DNA of 64,000 bases from Bradyrhizobium acaciae (GTDB lineage Bacteria > Pseudomonadota > Alphaproteobacteria > Rhizobiales > Xanthobacteraceae), in assembly GCF_020889785.1 (NCBI RefSeq), contig NZ_JACMYK010000002.1:186001-250000 (forward strand), in the 5' to 3' direction. Positions within the stretch are counted from its first letter, which is position 1, and every line of letters begins with the position of its first letter. Below are positions 52,764 to 61,194 of this stretch, piece by piece. A model generated the notes under the pieces. The model did not search any database. It worked only from the letters and a program-made list of their open reading frames with translations, and had not been told where the DNA came from. Made by a program: the position numbers and the translations under genes.

Positions 52764-54011
52764 TCAGGCGCGGCCCTTGGTCGGGATCTTGTTGAAGGGA
52801 ACGTCCTTGTCGACCCGGATGTCGCCGGGCAGACCGAGTACGCGTTCGGCGATGATGTTGCGCATGATCTCGTCGGTGCCGCCCTCGACGCGGGTGCCCG
52901 GCGCACGCAGCAGCATCGCCTGGAATTTGCCGGCGACCTCGGCATCTTCGGGTCCGCTCAAGGCGCCCGCGGCACCCTGCAGATCGAGCGCGTAGGTCGC
53001 GACGTCCTGGATCATCGAACCGGCGACCAGCTTGCCGATCGAGTTCTCCGGTCCCGGGCGTTCACCACGCGACAGCGCGGAGATCGCGCGCATGCTGGTG
53101 TATTTCAGCCCGCTCGCCTTCACCGCCCAGTTCGCAAGTTTGGAGCGCACCGCGCGGTTCTCGATTGCGGGGCCATCCTCCAGCATCAGGCTGTTGCAGA
53201 AATCGAACAGCTCGGGGAAGCCGGTGGCGACGCCGGCGCCGATCGACATCCGCTCGTTCATCAGCGTGGTCAGCGACACGTTCCAGCCGTCATTGACATT
53301 GCCGAGCCGCTGCGAGTCCGGAATCCGCACGTTGGTGAAATAGACCTCGTTGAAGTCGGAGGCGCCGTTCGCCTGCTTGATCGGCCTGACCTCGACGCCC
53401 GGGCTCTTCATGTCCAGGAAGAACATGGTGAGGCCCTTGTGCTTGGCGACGTCAGGATCGGTGCGGGTCAGCAGGATGCCGTAGTCGGAATAATGCGCTC
53501 CTGACGTCCAGATCTTCTGGCCGTTGATGACCCATTCGTCGCCCTGCTTCTCGGCGCGGGTGCGCAGGCCGGCGACGTCGGAGCCGCCGGCGGGCTCCGA
53601 GAACAGCTGGCACCAGATCTTCTCGCCGGAGGCGAGCGGCGGCAGATATTTGCGCTTCTGCTCCTCGCCGGCGAACGCCATCATGGTCGGGCCGCACATG
53701 CCGTGGCCGATGATGAACATCGAGCTGAGGCGGCCGAACGGGCCCTCCTCCTGCTGCCAGATCACGCGCTCGATCGGCGAGGCGCCGCGGCCGCCATACT
53801 CCTTCGGCCAGTGCAGGCAGGCCCAGCCGGCATCCGCCTTCTTCTTCTGCCAGGCTTTTGCCACTTCGAGGATATTGGCGCCCTTGAGCGCAACGCGGCC
53901 GAGCGAGGCCTTGCGCAGCTCGTCCTCATATTGCCTGGGCGCATTGGCCGCGATCCAGGCTTTCGCCTCGGCGCGGAATGCGGCCTCCTGCGGGGTGTCG
54001 TCGAAATTCAT
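52764..54011 (-). CDS. Acyl-CoA dehydrogenase (cluster 2, copy B)
   Basis: A 415-residue paralog of copy A starting MNFDDTPQEAAFRAEAKAWI. It has CQLFSEPAGGSDVAGLRTRA, KGLTMFFLDMKSPGVEVRPI and an identical-type C-terminus (GGTDEIMRNIIAERVLGLPG, then DIRVDKDVPFNKIPTKGRA). It lies 26 bp before copy A and 13 bp after the small-type dehydrogenase. Retention of both copies side by side suggests different acyl-CoA substrates or chain positions. Confidence 0.9.
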   Translation of the reverse strand: MNFDDTPQEAAFRAEAKAWIAANAPRQYEDELRKASLGRVALKGANILEVAKAWQKKKADAGWACLHWPKEYGGRGASPIERVIWQQEEGPFGRLSSMFIIGHGMCGPTMMAFAGEEQKRKYLPPLASGEKIWCQLFSEPAGGSDVAGLRTRAEKQGDEWVINGQKIWTSGAHYSDYGILLTRTDPDVAKHKGLTMFFLDMKSPGVEVRPIKQANGASDFNEVYFTNVRIPDSQRLGNVNDGWNVSLTTLMNERMSIGAGVATGFPELFDFCNSLMLEDGPAIENRAVRSKLANWAVKASGLKYTSMRAISALSRGERPGPENSIGKLVAGSMIQDVATYALDLQGAAGALSGPEDAEVAGKFQAMLLRAPGTRVEGGTDEIMRNIIAERVLGLPGDIRVDKDVPFNKIPTKGRA

Positions 54012-54024
54012 GACGGTCCCCCGC

Positions 54025-55152
54025 TTACGCCGCGTTCTTCTTGCGCATGCGGTCGATCAACGCGTCTTCCCAATAGGACAGGCTGCCGAGACCCAGCGCC
54101 ACCGCGTTGGCGCGGCGGTAGTACATGTGGCAGTCGAACTCCCAGGTGAAGCCCATGCCGCCATGGACCTGGATGTTGTTCTTGGCGCAGTGCTGGAACG
54201 CCTGCGTCGCACTGATGCGCGCCGCTGCGGCCGCTTCCGGCAATTCGCCGGCATTGGTCGAGAGCGCCCAGGCGCCGTAGTAGCAATTCGAGCGCGCCAG
54301 CGTCGCCGACACATACATGTCGGCCAGCATGTGCTTGACCGCCTGGAACGAGCCGATCGGACGGCCGAACGCGATACGGTCGAGCGCATAGTCGCGGCCC
54401 ATCTCCAGCGCGCGGTCGGCGCCGCCGACCTGCTCGAACGCCGTCAAAACGGCGGCACGATCCAGCACCTGGGTGATGACGCTCCAGCCCTCGCCGGTCG
54501 CGCCGAGCGGCTCGGCCTTGGCGTCCTTGAAAGTGAACTCGGCCTGGCCGCGGGTGAGATCGATATTGGTCAGCGACTTGACCTCGACGCCACCGGCCTT
54601 GAGATCGACGATGAACAGGGAGATATCGGACTCGCGCCCGCTCGAACCGGTGCGTGCAGCGACCACGGCGAAATCAGCGATCGCACCGTCAGCGACCGGC
54701 TTCTTGATACCGTTCAGCACGCCGCCATTAGCCGTGACCTTGACCGCCTTCGGCGACGGATTGCCCTTGCCCTCGAACAGCGCCAGCGTGCCGATGGCGT
54801 CGCCGGAGGCGATCTTCGGCAGCCACTTCTGCTTCTGTGCGTCACTTCCTGCGATCAGGATCGCTTCCGCGGCGAGATAGACGGTGGAGGAGAACGGCAC
54901 CGGCGCCAGCGCGCGGCCCATTTCCTCGGCGATCACGCAGAGTTCGAGATGACCGGCACCCGCGCCGCCGAACTGCTCCGGGATCGCCACGCCCAGGAAC
55001 CCCATCTCGGCGAGGCCTTTCCATAGCGCCTTGTCGTAGGGCGCCTTGCCGTCGAGCACCTCGCGCACGGCCTTCGGCGGGCACTGTTCGCTCAGGAATT
55101 TCCGCGCCTCGTCGCGCATCTGCTTCTGTTCGTCGGAGAAATCGAAATTCAT
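54025..55152 (-). CDS. Acyl-CoA dehydrogenase, small-subunit type (cluster 2)
   Basis: A 375-residue dehydrogenase starting MNFDFSDEQKQMRDEARKFL. It is shorter than its neighbours, lacks their GGTDE motif and ends in FDCHMYYRRANAVALGLGSL. It resembles the PimD-like protein at the left edge, the partner type in heteromeric acyl-CoA dehydrogenases. It is the first of three dehydrogenases in this operon and directly follows the ligase module. Pairing with copy A or B is inferred. Confidence 0.88.
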   Translation of the reverse strand: MNFDFSDEQKQMRDEARKFLSEQCPPKAVREVLDGKAPYDKALWKGLAEMGFLGVAIPEQFGGAGAGHLELCVIAEEMGRALAPVPFSSTVYLAAEAILIAGSDAQKQKWLPKIASGDAIGTLALFEGKGNPSPKAVKVTANGGVLNGIKKPVADGAIADFAVVAARTGSSGRESDISLFIVDLKAGGVEVKSLTNIDLTRGQAEFTFKDAKAEPLGATGEGWSVITQVLDRAAVLTAFEQVGGADRALEMGRDYALDRIAFGRPIGSFQAVKHMLADMYVSATLARSNCYYGAWALSTNAGELPEAAAAARISATQAFQHCAKNNIQVHGGMGFTWEFDCHMYYRRANAVALGLGSLSYWEDALIDRMRKKNAA

Positions 55153-55190
55153 GGCGTTTTCCTTTTTCGTTCTTGTCGTTTCAATTAGCC

Positions 55191-55295
55191 GTCATTCCGG
55201 GGCGCGCGAAGCGCGAGCCCGGAATCCATCGATCAACGGATAATGCGGCTTGACGGATTCCGGGCCTGCGCCTTGCGGTGCATCCCGGACTGACG
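55191..55295. repeat. Palindromic intergenic repeat (GTCATTCCGGG type)
   Basis: GTCATTCCGGGGCGCGCGAA with GCGCGAGCCCGGAATCC lies at one end and GGATTCCGGGCC...CATCCCGGACTGACG at the other. It is related to the shorter copy at 18642-18687 and sits between the dehydrogenase row and the ligase gene. Confidence 0.7.
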
Positions 55296-55316
55296 AGAGG
55301 AGAGAGTCTGGTTTCA

Positions 55317-57182
55317 TCACAGCACGATCACGTCGTCGCCGGGCTTGCCGGCATAGAGCTTCTCCACCAGCGCGGCGCGGCGTTCGAGGCCCGCGCGCTG
55401 GTTGATGTAACCCTTGTCGGTGAGCTCGTTGCCGTCGATCGACGGCGGCTCGACCATCAGCATCGCACGCGCAATGCGCATGCTGCTGCCGGTGGTGGAT
55501 GCGTTGTGCGCCTGCAGACCATTCTTGAGACACGCGACCACCTCGGGATGCCGGATCACGTCCTCGTAGCTCGCATCCGCACTGCCGACGAGTTGGCGGC
55601 AGGCGTGCAGGTTCGGCCAGCACAGCAGGCCGATGAACTCGCGATCCTGCCCCGCGACCAGCGCGTCATGCACGACCGGCGTCGCGGCAGCGATCGCATC
55701 GGTGCGCAGCGAGCCGACATGGACGAAGGTGCCGGTGGTCAGCTTGAAGTCCTCGACCACGCGGCCGGCAAAGATGATGCCCTTCAGCGGATCAGCAGGA
55801 TCCACGAACACGCCGGCATCGCCGATGCAGTAGAAGCCTTCCTCGTCGAACATCTTCGCCGTGAGGTCCGGCTGGCCGAAATAGCCTGGCGTGACGTTGA
55901 CCCCGCGCAGCCGCAATTCGTATTTCGCGCCGCACGGCACCATCTTCAGCTCGACACCGGGGAACGGCAGGCCGATCAGGCCGACGCGCTCGGTGTCCCA
56001 GTAGGTGCCGGTCGAGGTCGGCGCGGTCTCGGTCGAACCCCAGCCGGTGTAGAACACGATGCGCTCGCCCGTGGTCTTCACCGCAAGCGCCTGCATGCGG
56101 TCATAGAGATCGTCGGGCAGCCGGGCGCCGCCATAAGCCATGATCGAGAGGTTCTTGAAGAAGCTCTCGCACAACGCCTGGTCCTTCTCCATCGCAGCCG
56201 CGAGCGCCGCATAGCCGGCCGGCACGTTGGCGTAATAGGTCGGCGACACCTCGCGCAGGTTCCTGATGGTTTCCTCGAGCTGGCCCGGCATCGGCCGGCC
56301 GTCGTCGATGTAGAGCGTGCCGCCGTCGACCAGCACCGGATTGAACGCGGCGTTGCCGCCCATGGTGTGATTCCACGGCATCCAGTCGAGCACGGTCGGG
56401 ATCGGGCCGGCGGTTTCACGCGGGCGCACCTGCATCATCATCGCCGCGTTGGCGCACATCATCCGCTGGGTGTTGATGACGGCCTTCGGCATGCCGGTCG
56501 AGCCTGAGGTGAACAGCAGCTTGCCGACGGTGTCCGGCGTGATCTTCGCGATCGACGCGTCGACATCGGCCGTCACCTTCGTTCCCGCGAGTTCGGCAAA
56601 CGCCGCGCTCTCGATGCCCTCGCAGGGCCGCAGGACGTGGACCACCGTGATGCCGGAGAGATCGATCGCCTTCAGCGCCTTTTCGAAGGCAGGTCCATCC
56701 TGCACCATCACGACGGCGGGCTTGATCAGATTGAACAGATATTTGAGCTTGAGATGATCCTGGCTCATCAGCGAATAGGCCGGCGACACCGGCGCGGCCG
56801 GCAACCGCGCCTGCATCGCGGCCTGCGTCATCAGCGCGTGCTCGATCGAATTGCCTGACAGGATGGCGACGGGCCGGCCGTCGGCGATACCGAGATCGAG
56901 CAGGCCTTGGGTCACCGCATCAACGGTGCGCTTGGCTTCACCGTAGGAGACCTTGCGCCACTGCCGGTCGGGACCACCGCGCTGCGCCAGCCAGATCCGC
57001 TCCGGCGCCTGCGTCGCCCATTTGGCGAGGTAGGCCGGGATGTGCGTCTCGTAGGCCTGCAGCGGAATCCGCGACTTCAGCACGACGGTACCATCAGCGC
57101 GCCGCTCGACCGCGATGTCACGCGCGAGCCAATCCACCTTGCGAAAGGCCGGTTTCGTCAGCATCGCCGCGTCTCCATCCAT
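55317..57182 (-). CDS. Feruloyl-CoA synthetase-like AMP ligase (cluster 2 paralog)
   Basis: A 621-residue ANL ligase paralogous to the one at 25889. It has P-loop LLFTSGSTGMPKAVINTQRM, DWMPWNHTMGGNAAFNPVLV and GWGSTETAPTSTGTYWDTER. I chose ATG 57182 (MDGDAAMLTKPAFRKVDWLA); a further ATG six codons downstream is possible, and the 64-codon upstream extension overlaps the crotonase gene. It activates an unknown aromatic or branched carboxylic acid. It forms a module with the crotonase and SDR upstream, as in the cou-like region. Confidence 0.87.
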   Translation of the reverse strand: MDGDAAMLTKPAFRKVDWLARDIAVERRADGTVVLKSRIPLQAYETHIPAYLAKWATQAPERIWLAQRGGPDRQWRKVSYGEAKRTVDAVTQGLLDLGIADGRPVAILSGNSIEHALMTQAAMQARLPAAPVSPAYSLMSQDHLKLKYLFNLIKPAVVMVQDGPAFEKALKAIDLSGITVVHVLRPCEGIESAAFAELAGTKVTADVDASIAKITPDTVGKLLFTSGSTGMPKAVINTQRMMCANAAMMMQVRPRETAGPIPTVLDWMPWNHTMGGNAAFNPVLVDGGTLYIDDGRPMPGQLEETIRNLREVSPTYYANVPAGYAALAAAMEKDQALCESFFKNLSIMAYGGARLPDDLYDRMQALAVKTTGERIVFYTGWGSTETAPTSTGTYWDTERVGLIGLPFPGVELKMVPCGAKYELRLRGVNVTPGYFGQPDLTAKMFDEEGFYCIGDAGVFVDPADPLKGIIFAGRVVEDFKLTTGTFVHVGSLRTDAIAAATPVVHDALVAGQDREFIGLLCWPNLHACRQLVGSADASYEDVIRHPEVVACLKNGLQAHNASTTGSSMRIARAMLMVEPPSIDGNELTDKGYINQRAGLERRAALVEKLYAGKPGDDVIVL

Positions 57183-57223
57183 TTTGCGCCTGCCGGAATT
57201 CTTGTCCTTTTGAGGATCTGTTC

Positions 57224-58036
57224 TCAACGCCTGATATAGACAGGCTTTCGTTTCTCGAGGAAGGCCCTGATGCCTTCCTGGAAATCTTCGGAGCGACTGC
57301 ACAGCACCTGGTTGCGATCCTCCATCGCAATCACGGCCTCGATCGAGCCGGCATCGACGCTCATGTTGATGCATTCTTTCGAGAGGCGGAGCCCTACAGG
57401 CGAGGCCGTCATCATCGCATCGACGTAAGGATTGGCTGCAGCGTCGAGATCAGCGGCCTCGACCACCTCGGACACCAGGCCCACCGCAAGGGCGCGCTCA
57501 GCGTGGATGAAGCGTCCCGTGAGGATCAGCTCGGAAGCGACCGACACGCCGACGAGGCGCGGCAGGAAATAGCTGGTGCCGATATCGCAGCCGCCCAAGC
57601 CGAGCTTGATGAAAGCGCAGTTCATCCGCGCGTTCTTCGCCGCGATGCGGATGTCGGCGGCGAGCGCCAGTGCAAAGCCGCCGCCGGCGGCCGCGCCCTG
57701 CACCAGCGCGATGATCGGCTGCGGACAACGCCGCATCAGCATCACGATGTCGGCAATGCGGCGCTGCGAGTCCAGCGACTCGGTGACGCCGGGCGGCTCG
57801 GTCTGCCCGCCGCGGCGCGCCATCGCGTGCTTGAGATCGAGCCCGGCGCAGAAATTCGCACCGGCGCCTCTCAGCACCACGACCCGGGTGTCGCGGTTGC
57901 GCTGCAGGCCCTGGAAGTAAGTATTTAGCGCATCGATCATCGTGGGATCGAGCGCGTTGAGGCTTTCCGGGCGATTGAGCGTGACCCAATCTGTTCCATC
58001 GTGATGTTCGATCAGCAGCGGCTGAGACACGCGCAT
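57224..58036 (-). CDS. Crotonase-family enoyl-CoA isomerase/hydratase-like protein
   Basis: A 270-residue crotonase from ATG 58036 (MRVSQPLLIEHHDGTDWVTL). Oxyanion-hole motifs are NFCAGLDLKHAM and AAAGGGFALALAADIRIAAK. Both hydratase glutamates are missing (GGGFA; CAFIKLG). An Asp in LGLGGCDIGTSYFL aligns with the catalytic Asp of dienoyl-CoA isomerases, which suggests isomerase-type chemistry. It lies between the ligase and SDR genes in the second module and is not interchangeable with the Glu-containing crotonase at 27769. Confidence 0.84.
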   Translation of the reverse strand: MRVSQPLLIEHHDGTDWVTLNRPESLNALDPTMIDALNTYFQGLQRNRDTRVVVLRGAGANFCAGLDLKHAMARRGGQTEPPGVTESLDSQRRIADIVMLMRRCPQPIIALVQGAAAGGGFALALAADIRIAAKNARMNCAFIKLGLGGCDIGTSYFLPRLVGVSVASELILTGRFIHAERALAVGLVSEVVEAADLDAAANPYVDAMMTASPVGLRLSKECINMSVDAGSIEAVIAMEDRNQVLCSRSEDFQEGIRAFLEKRKPVYIRR

Positions 58037-58049
58037 GGTCCTCCCGACC

Positions 58050-58179
58050 GTCGTCCCGGCCAAGCGAAGCGCGAGCCGGGACCCATAACCGCAGGCTTTT
58101 GTTGTTTTGCGCGGCGTCTGCCAGGTTTGCCTGTTACAGACGCCGCGGAGTATGGGTCCCTGCTTTCGCAGGGACGACA
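58050..58179. repeat. Palindromic intergenic repeat (GTCGTCCC family)
   Basis: GTCGTCCCGGCCAAGCGAAG with GAGCCGGGACCCATAACCGC is mirrored by GCGGAGTATGGGTCCCTGCT with TTCGCAGGGACGAC. The two halves are slightly different variants (CCGGC versus CCTGC cores), so the element may be a recombinant of two copies. It separates the crotonase and SDR genes. Confidence 0.8.
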
Positions 58180-58192
58180 GTGGAATTCGCCG

Positions 58193-58951
58193 CTAGCGCG
58201 GGGCCATGCGGATGGCGCCGTCGAGGCGGATGGTTTCGCCGTTGAGCATCGGGTTCTCGACGATGTGGACGGCGAGGTTGCCGTACTCCGAAGCGTCGCC
58301 GAGGCGGGCCGGATGCGGCACCTGGGCGCCGAGGCTCTTGCGGGCTTCTTCGTTGAGACCCATCAGCAGCGGCGTCAGGAACAGGCCGGGCGCGATGGTG
58401 TTGACGCGGATCTTGAGGCTGGCGAGGTCGCGCGCGGCCGGCAGCGTCAGGCCGACGACGCCGCCCTTCGAGGCGGAATAGGCGATCTGGCCGATCTGGC
58501 CTTCATAGGCCGCGACCGACGCAGTGTTGATCGCGACACCGCGCTCCTCGCCGATCGGGGCTTCGGTCGCCAGCCGCTCGGCGAACAGACGCAGCACGTT
58601 GAAGGTGCCGATCAGGTTGACATTGATGATGCGGACGAACTTCGCCAGCGGATAGACGCCGTCCTTGCCGACGATGCGCTGCGAGCCGCCGATGCCGGCG
58701 CAGTTCATCAGCACGCGCGCGATACCGTGCGCGGCCTCGGCCTTGGCGATCGCCGCCTTGATCGCTTCCTCGTCGGTGACGTCGGCGTGCAGGGCCACGC
58801 CCTTCACTTCGGCCGCGACCTTCTCGGCGTTTTCCTTGTTCTGGTCGATCACGCCGATCTTGGCGCCCTTGGCGGCCATGGCGCGCGCGGTTGCGGCACC
58901 GAGGCCGGAGCCACCGCCGGTGATGAGAACGGCAACGTCTTTCAACTGCAT
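58193..58951 (-). CDS. Short-chain 3-hydroxyacyl-CoA dehydrogenase (SDR, cluster 2 paralog)
   Basis: A 252-residue SDR starting MQLKDVAVLITGGGSGLGAA. It has NCAGIGGSQRIVGKDGVYPL and the catalytic NTASVAAYEGQIGQIAYSAS followed by K. It ends RLDGAIRMAPR, nearly the same as the SDR at 25107, with which it shares the HSD10-like type. It would oxidise a 3-hydroxyacyl-CoA before thiolysis. It heads the minus-strand row and lies just downstream of the TetR gene. Confidence 0.88.
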   Translation of the reverse strand: MQLKDVAVLITGGGSGLGAATARAMAAKGAKIGVIDQNKENAEKVAAEVKGVALHADVTDEEAIKAAIAKAEAAHGIARVLMNCAGIGGSQRIVGKDGVYPLAKFVRIINVNLIGTFNVLRLFAERLATEAPIGEERGVAINTASVAAYEGQIGQIAYSASKGGVVGLTLPAARDLASLKIRVNTIAPGLFLTPLLMGLNEEARKSLGAQVPHPARLGDASEYGNLAVHIVENPMLNGETIRLDGAIRMAPR

Positions 58952-58996
58952 GGGAACAACCTTTCCTTGAGCGTTTCTTCTCTAGACTTGAACTTG

Positions 58997-59725
58997 TTAT
59001 CCGGCGGCGACCGCTGCCGTTTCCTTATCGGGATTGAGCACGCCGCCGAAGATCAAGGCTTCCATGTGCTTGATGTATTCGCGGCAGACCTCGTCGGTGA
59101 CCGGACCGACGCCGACCGCGCGCGACATCGCGTGGCGGCCGAAGAACAGGTGATCGCAGGCGCCGATCAGGCTGGTGTAGAACAGCACCGGATCGATCTT
59201 GCGGAATTCGCCGGCCTTGATGCCTTCAGCGAGCAGCCGGCGGTGAAAATCCAGCAGCGGCGCGACGAAGAATTTCGAAACCTCGTTGGCCGCGGCAGGC
59301 GAACTCTCGTGCAGCAGATAGTGGATCAGCCGGTTCATATAGGGGAACTGGTGATAGGCGCGGATGATGCCGCCGATATGCAGGCGCAGCTTCGCGGACG
59401 GCGTGATCGGCTGGCCGATGAGATATTCGAGCTGCGACATCTCGGTGGCGGCGTCGCGCGCCAAGAGCGCCAGCAACAGCCCGTCCTTGTTACCGAAATG
59501 ATATTTCACCAGCGCGGCGTTGACGCCCGACTTCTGCGCGATGTCGGACAGCGAGACCTCGATCGAGGCGCGCTCGATCATCAGCTCGCTCGCTGCCACC
59601 AATAGCTTGTCGGCAGTGGCATTCTTTCCGGCCGGAAGTTTCGTCGGTACGCTGGTGTTCAACTGCGCTCTGGTCCCGCTCTGTTTTGGGGCTCGACGGT
59701 AAATCGAGGCCGCACATAAGCCCAT
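58997..59725 (-). CDS. TetR-family transcriptional regulator
   Basis: A 242-residue TetR protein. An N-terminal extension precedes the HTH region IEVSLSDIAQKSGVNAALVK followed by YHFGNKDGLLLALL. The C-terminal ligand domain includes LIGQPITPSAKLRLHIGGII and FYTSLIGACDHLFFGRHAMS. ATG 59725 gives MGLCAASIYRRAPKQ; a downstream start nearer the HTH is possible. It is divergent from the thiolase gene and precedes the SDR-crotonase-ligase row, so it probably represses both arms in response to an acyl-CoA. Confidence 0.88.
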   Translation of the reverse strand: MGLCAASIYRRAPKQSGTRAQLNTSVPTKLPAGKNATADKLLVAASELMIERASIEVSLSDIAQKSGVNAALVKYHFGNKDGLLLALLARDAATEMSQLEYLIGQPITPSAKLRLHIGGIIRAYHQFPYMNRLIHYLLHESSPAAANEVSKFFVAPLLDFHRRLLAEGIKAGEFRKIDPVLFYTSLIGACDHLFFGRHAMSRAVGVGPVTDEVCREYIKHMEALIFGGVLNPDKETAAVAAG

Positions 59726-59745
59726 GGCGGGGCTGCACTCAAGAG

Positions 59746-59765
59746 TTAATTGATTGATTGACTAA
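59746..59765. promoter_or_regulatory. Candidate TetR operator
   Basis: TTAATTGATTGATTGACTAA is an AT-rich, partly symmetrical 20-bp sequence containing three ATTG steps. It lies 21 bp before the TetR start and 69 bp before the thiolase start. The symmetry is imperfect, so this is tentative. Confidence 0.4.
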
Positions 59766-59833
59766 ATGCTGAGCTGCCCCTTAAATCCGGCCCAACTTAC
59801 CAGCCCAATCCAGAAACATCAGGGAGATCAGAC

Positions 59834-61006
59834 ATGGCCGAGGCCTATATCGTCGCCGCCGCTCGCACCGCGGGCGGCCGCAAGGGAGGGCGTCTCGCCG
59901 GCTGGCATCCGGCCGATCTGGCCGCCACCGTGCTTGATGCGCTGGTCGATCGCACCGGTGTCGACCCCGCGCAGGTCGAGGACGTGATCATGGGCTGCGT
60001 GATGCAGGCCGGCGAGCAATCCACCAACATCGCGCGCAACGCCGTGATGGCCTCGAAGCTGCCGGAGAGCGTGCCCGCCACCTCGATCGACCGCCAGTGC
60101 GGCTCCTCGCAGCAGGCGCTGCACTTCGCGGCGCAGGCCGTGATGAGCGGCACGATGGACTGCGTGATCGCCGCCGGCGTGGAATCGATGACCCGCGTGC
60201 CGATGGGCCTCGCCTCCTCGCTGCCCGCCAAGAACGGCTTCGGCCACTACAAGAGCCCCGGCATCGAGGCGAAGTATCCCAACATCGTCTTCAGCCAGTT
60301 CACCGGCGCGGAGATGATGGCCGAGAAGTACGGCCTGTCGAAGGATGAACTCGACGAATATTCCTATAACAGCCACCAGCGCGCGATCGCGGCGACACAA
60401 GCCGGCCACTTCAAGGACGAGATCGTGCCGGTGAAGATCACCCGCGCCGACGGCTCGACCGACACCCACCACATCGATGAAGGGATCCGCTTCGACGCCA
60501 GCCTCGACGGCATCAAGGGCGTCAAGCTGATCGCCGAGAACGGCAAGCTGACCGCGGCCAGCGCCAGCCAGATCTGCGACGGCGCCTCCGGCGTCATGGT
60601 CGTCAACGAGAAGGGCCTCAAGGCGCTCGGCCTCACACCGATGGCGCGCATCCATCACCTCACCATGATGGGCGGCGACCCCGTGATCATGCTGGAAGCG
60701 CCGCTGCCGGCAACCCAGCGCGCGCTGCAGAAGGCCGGCATGACCATCGACGACATCGACCTGTTCGAGGTCAACGAGGCGTTCGCCTCGGTGCCGACCG
60801 CGTGGCTGAAGACCACCGGCGCCGACCCGGCCCGGCTCAACGTCAATGGCGGCGCGATCGCGCTCGGCCACCCGCTCGGCGGCAGCGGCACCAAGCTGAT
60901 GACGACGCTGCTGCATGCCCTGAAGCAGCGCAACAAGCGCTACGGCCTGCAAACCATGTGCGAAGGCGGCGGCATGGCCAACGTCACGATTGTCGAACGT
61001 CTGTAA
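59834..61006 (+). CDS. Acetyl-CoA C-acyltransferase (thiolase)
   Basis: A 390-residue thiolase with the active-site cysteine motif SIDRQCGSSQQALHFAAQAV, the ALGHPLGGSGTKLM histidine motif and the C-terminal cysteine motif LQTMCEGGGMANVTIVERL. It cleaves 3-ketoacyl-CoA with CoA into acetyl-CoA and a shortened acyl-CoA. It is divergent from the TetR gene and followed by an acyl-CoA ligase. It is the only thiolase in the window, so it may complete the pathways of the other clusters that lack one. Confidence 0.95.
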   Translation: MAEAYIVAAARTAGGRKGGRLAGWHPADLAATVLDALVDRTGVDPAQVEDVIMGCVMQAGEQSTNIARNAVMASKLPESVPATSIDRQCGSSQQALHFAAQAVMSGTMDCVIAAGVESMTRVPMGLASSLPAKNGFGHYKSPGIEAKYPNIVFSQFTGAEMMAEKYGLSKDELDEYSYNSHQRAIAATQAGHFKDEIVPVKITRADGSTDTHHIDEGIRFDASLDGIKGVKLIAENGKLTAASASQICDGASGVMVVNEKGLKALGLTPMARIHHLTMMGGDPVIMLEAPLPATQRALQKAGMTIDDIDLFEVNEAFASVPTAWLKTTGADPARLNVNGGAIALGHPLGGSGTKLMTTLLHALKQRNKRYGLQTMCEGGGMANVTIVERL

Positions 61007-61046
61007 CGTCGCGAGAAACGAGGCACGCAGCCTCCACGCAACAGAT

Positions 61047-61168
61047 GTCGTCCCCGCGAACGCGGGGACCCATAACCACAGATGCCCGTGGTTAGGCCCG
61101 GCTGGGGCCACAACCCAGTCCAACAACAAAAATCGGTGGTGATGGGTCCCCGCGTTCGCGGGGACGAC
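61047..61168. repeat. Palindromic intergenic repeat (GTCGTCCCCGC family)
   Basis: GTCGTCCCCGCGAACGCGGG with GACCCATAACCACAGATG is mirrored by GATGGGTCCCCGCGTTCGCG with GGGACGAC. It is the cleanest copy of the family and occupies the gap between the thiolase and ligase genes. Confidence 0.82.
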
Positions 61169-61194
61169 CACTTTTGACGTCCTGAGGAAACACG

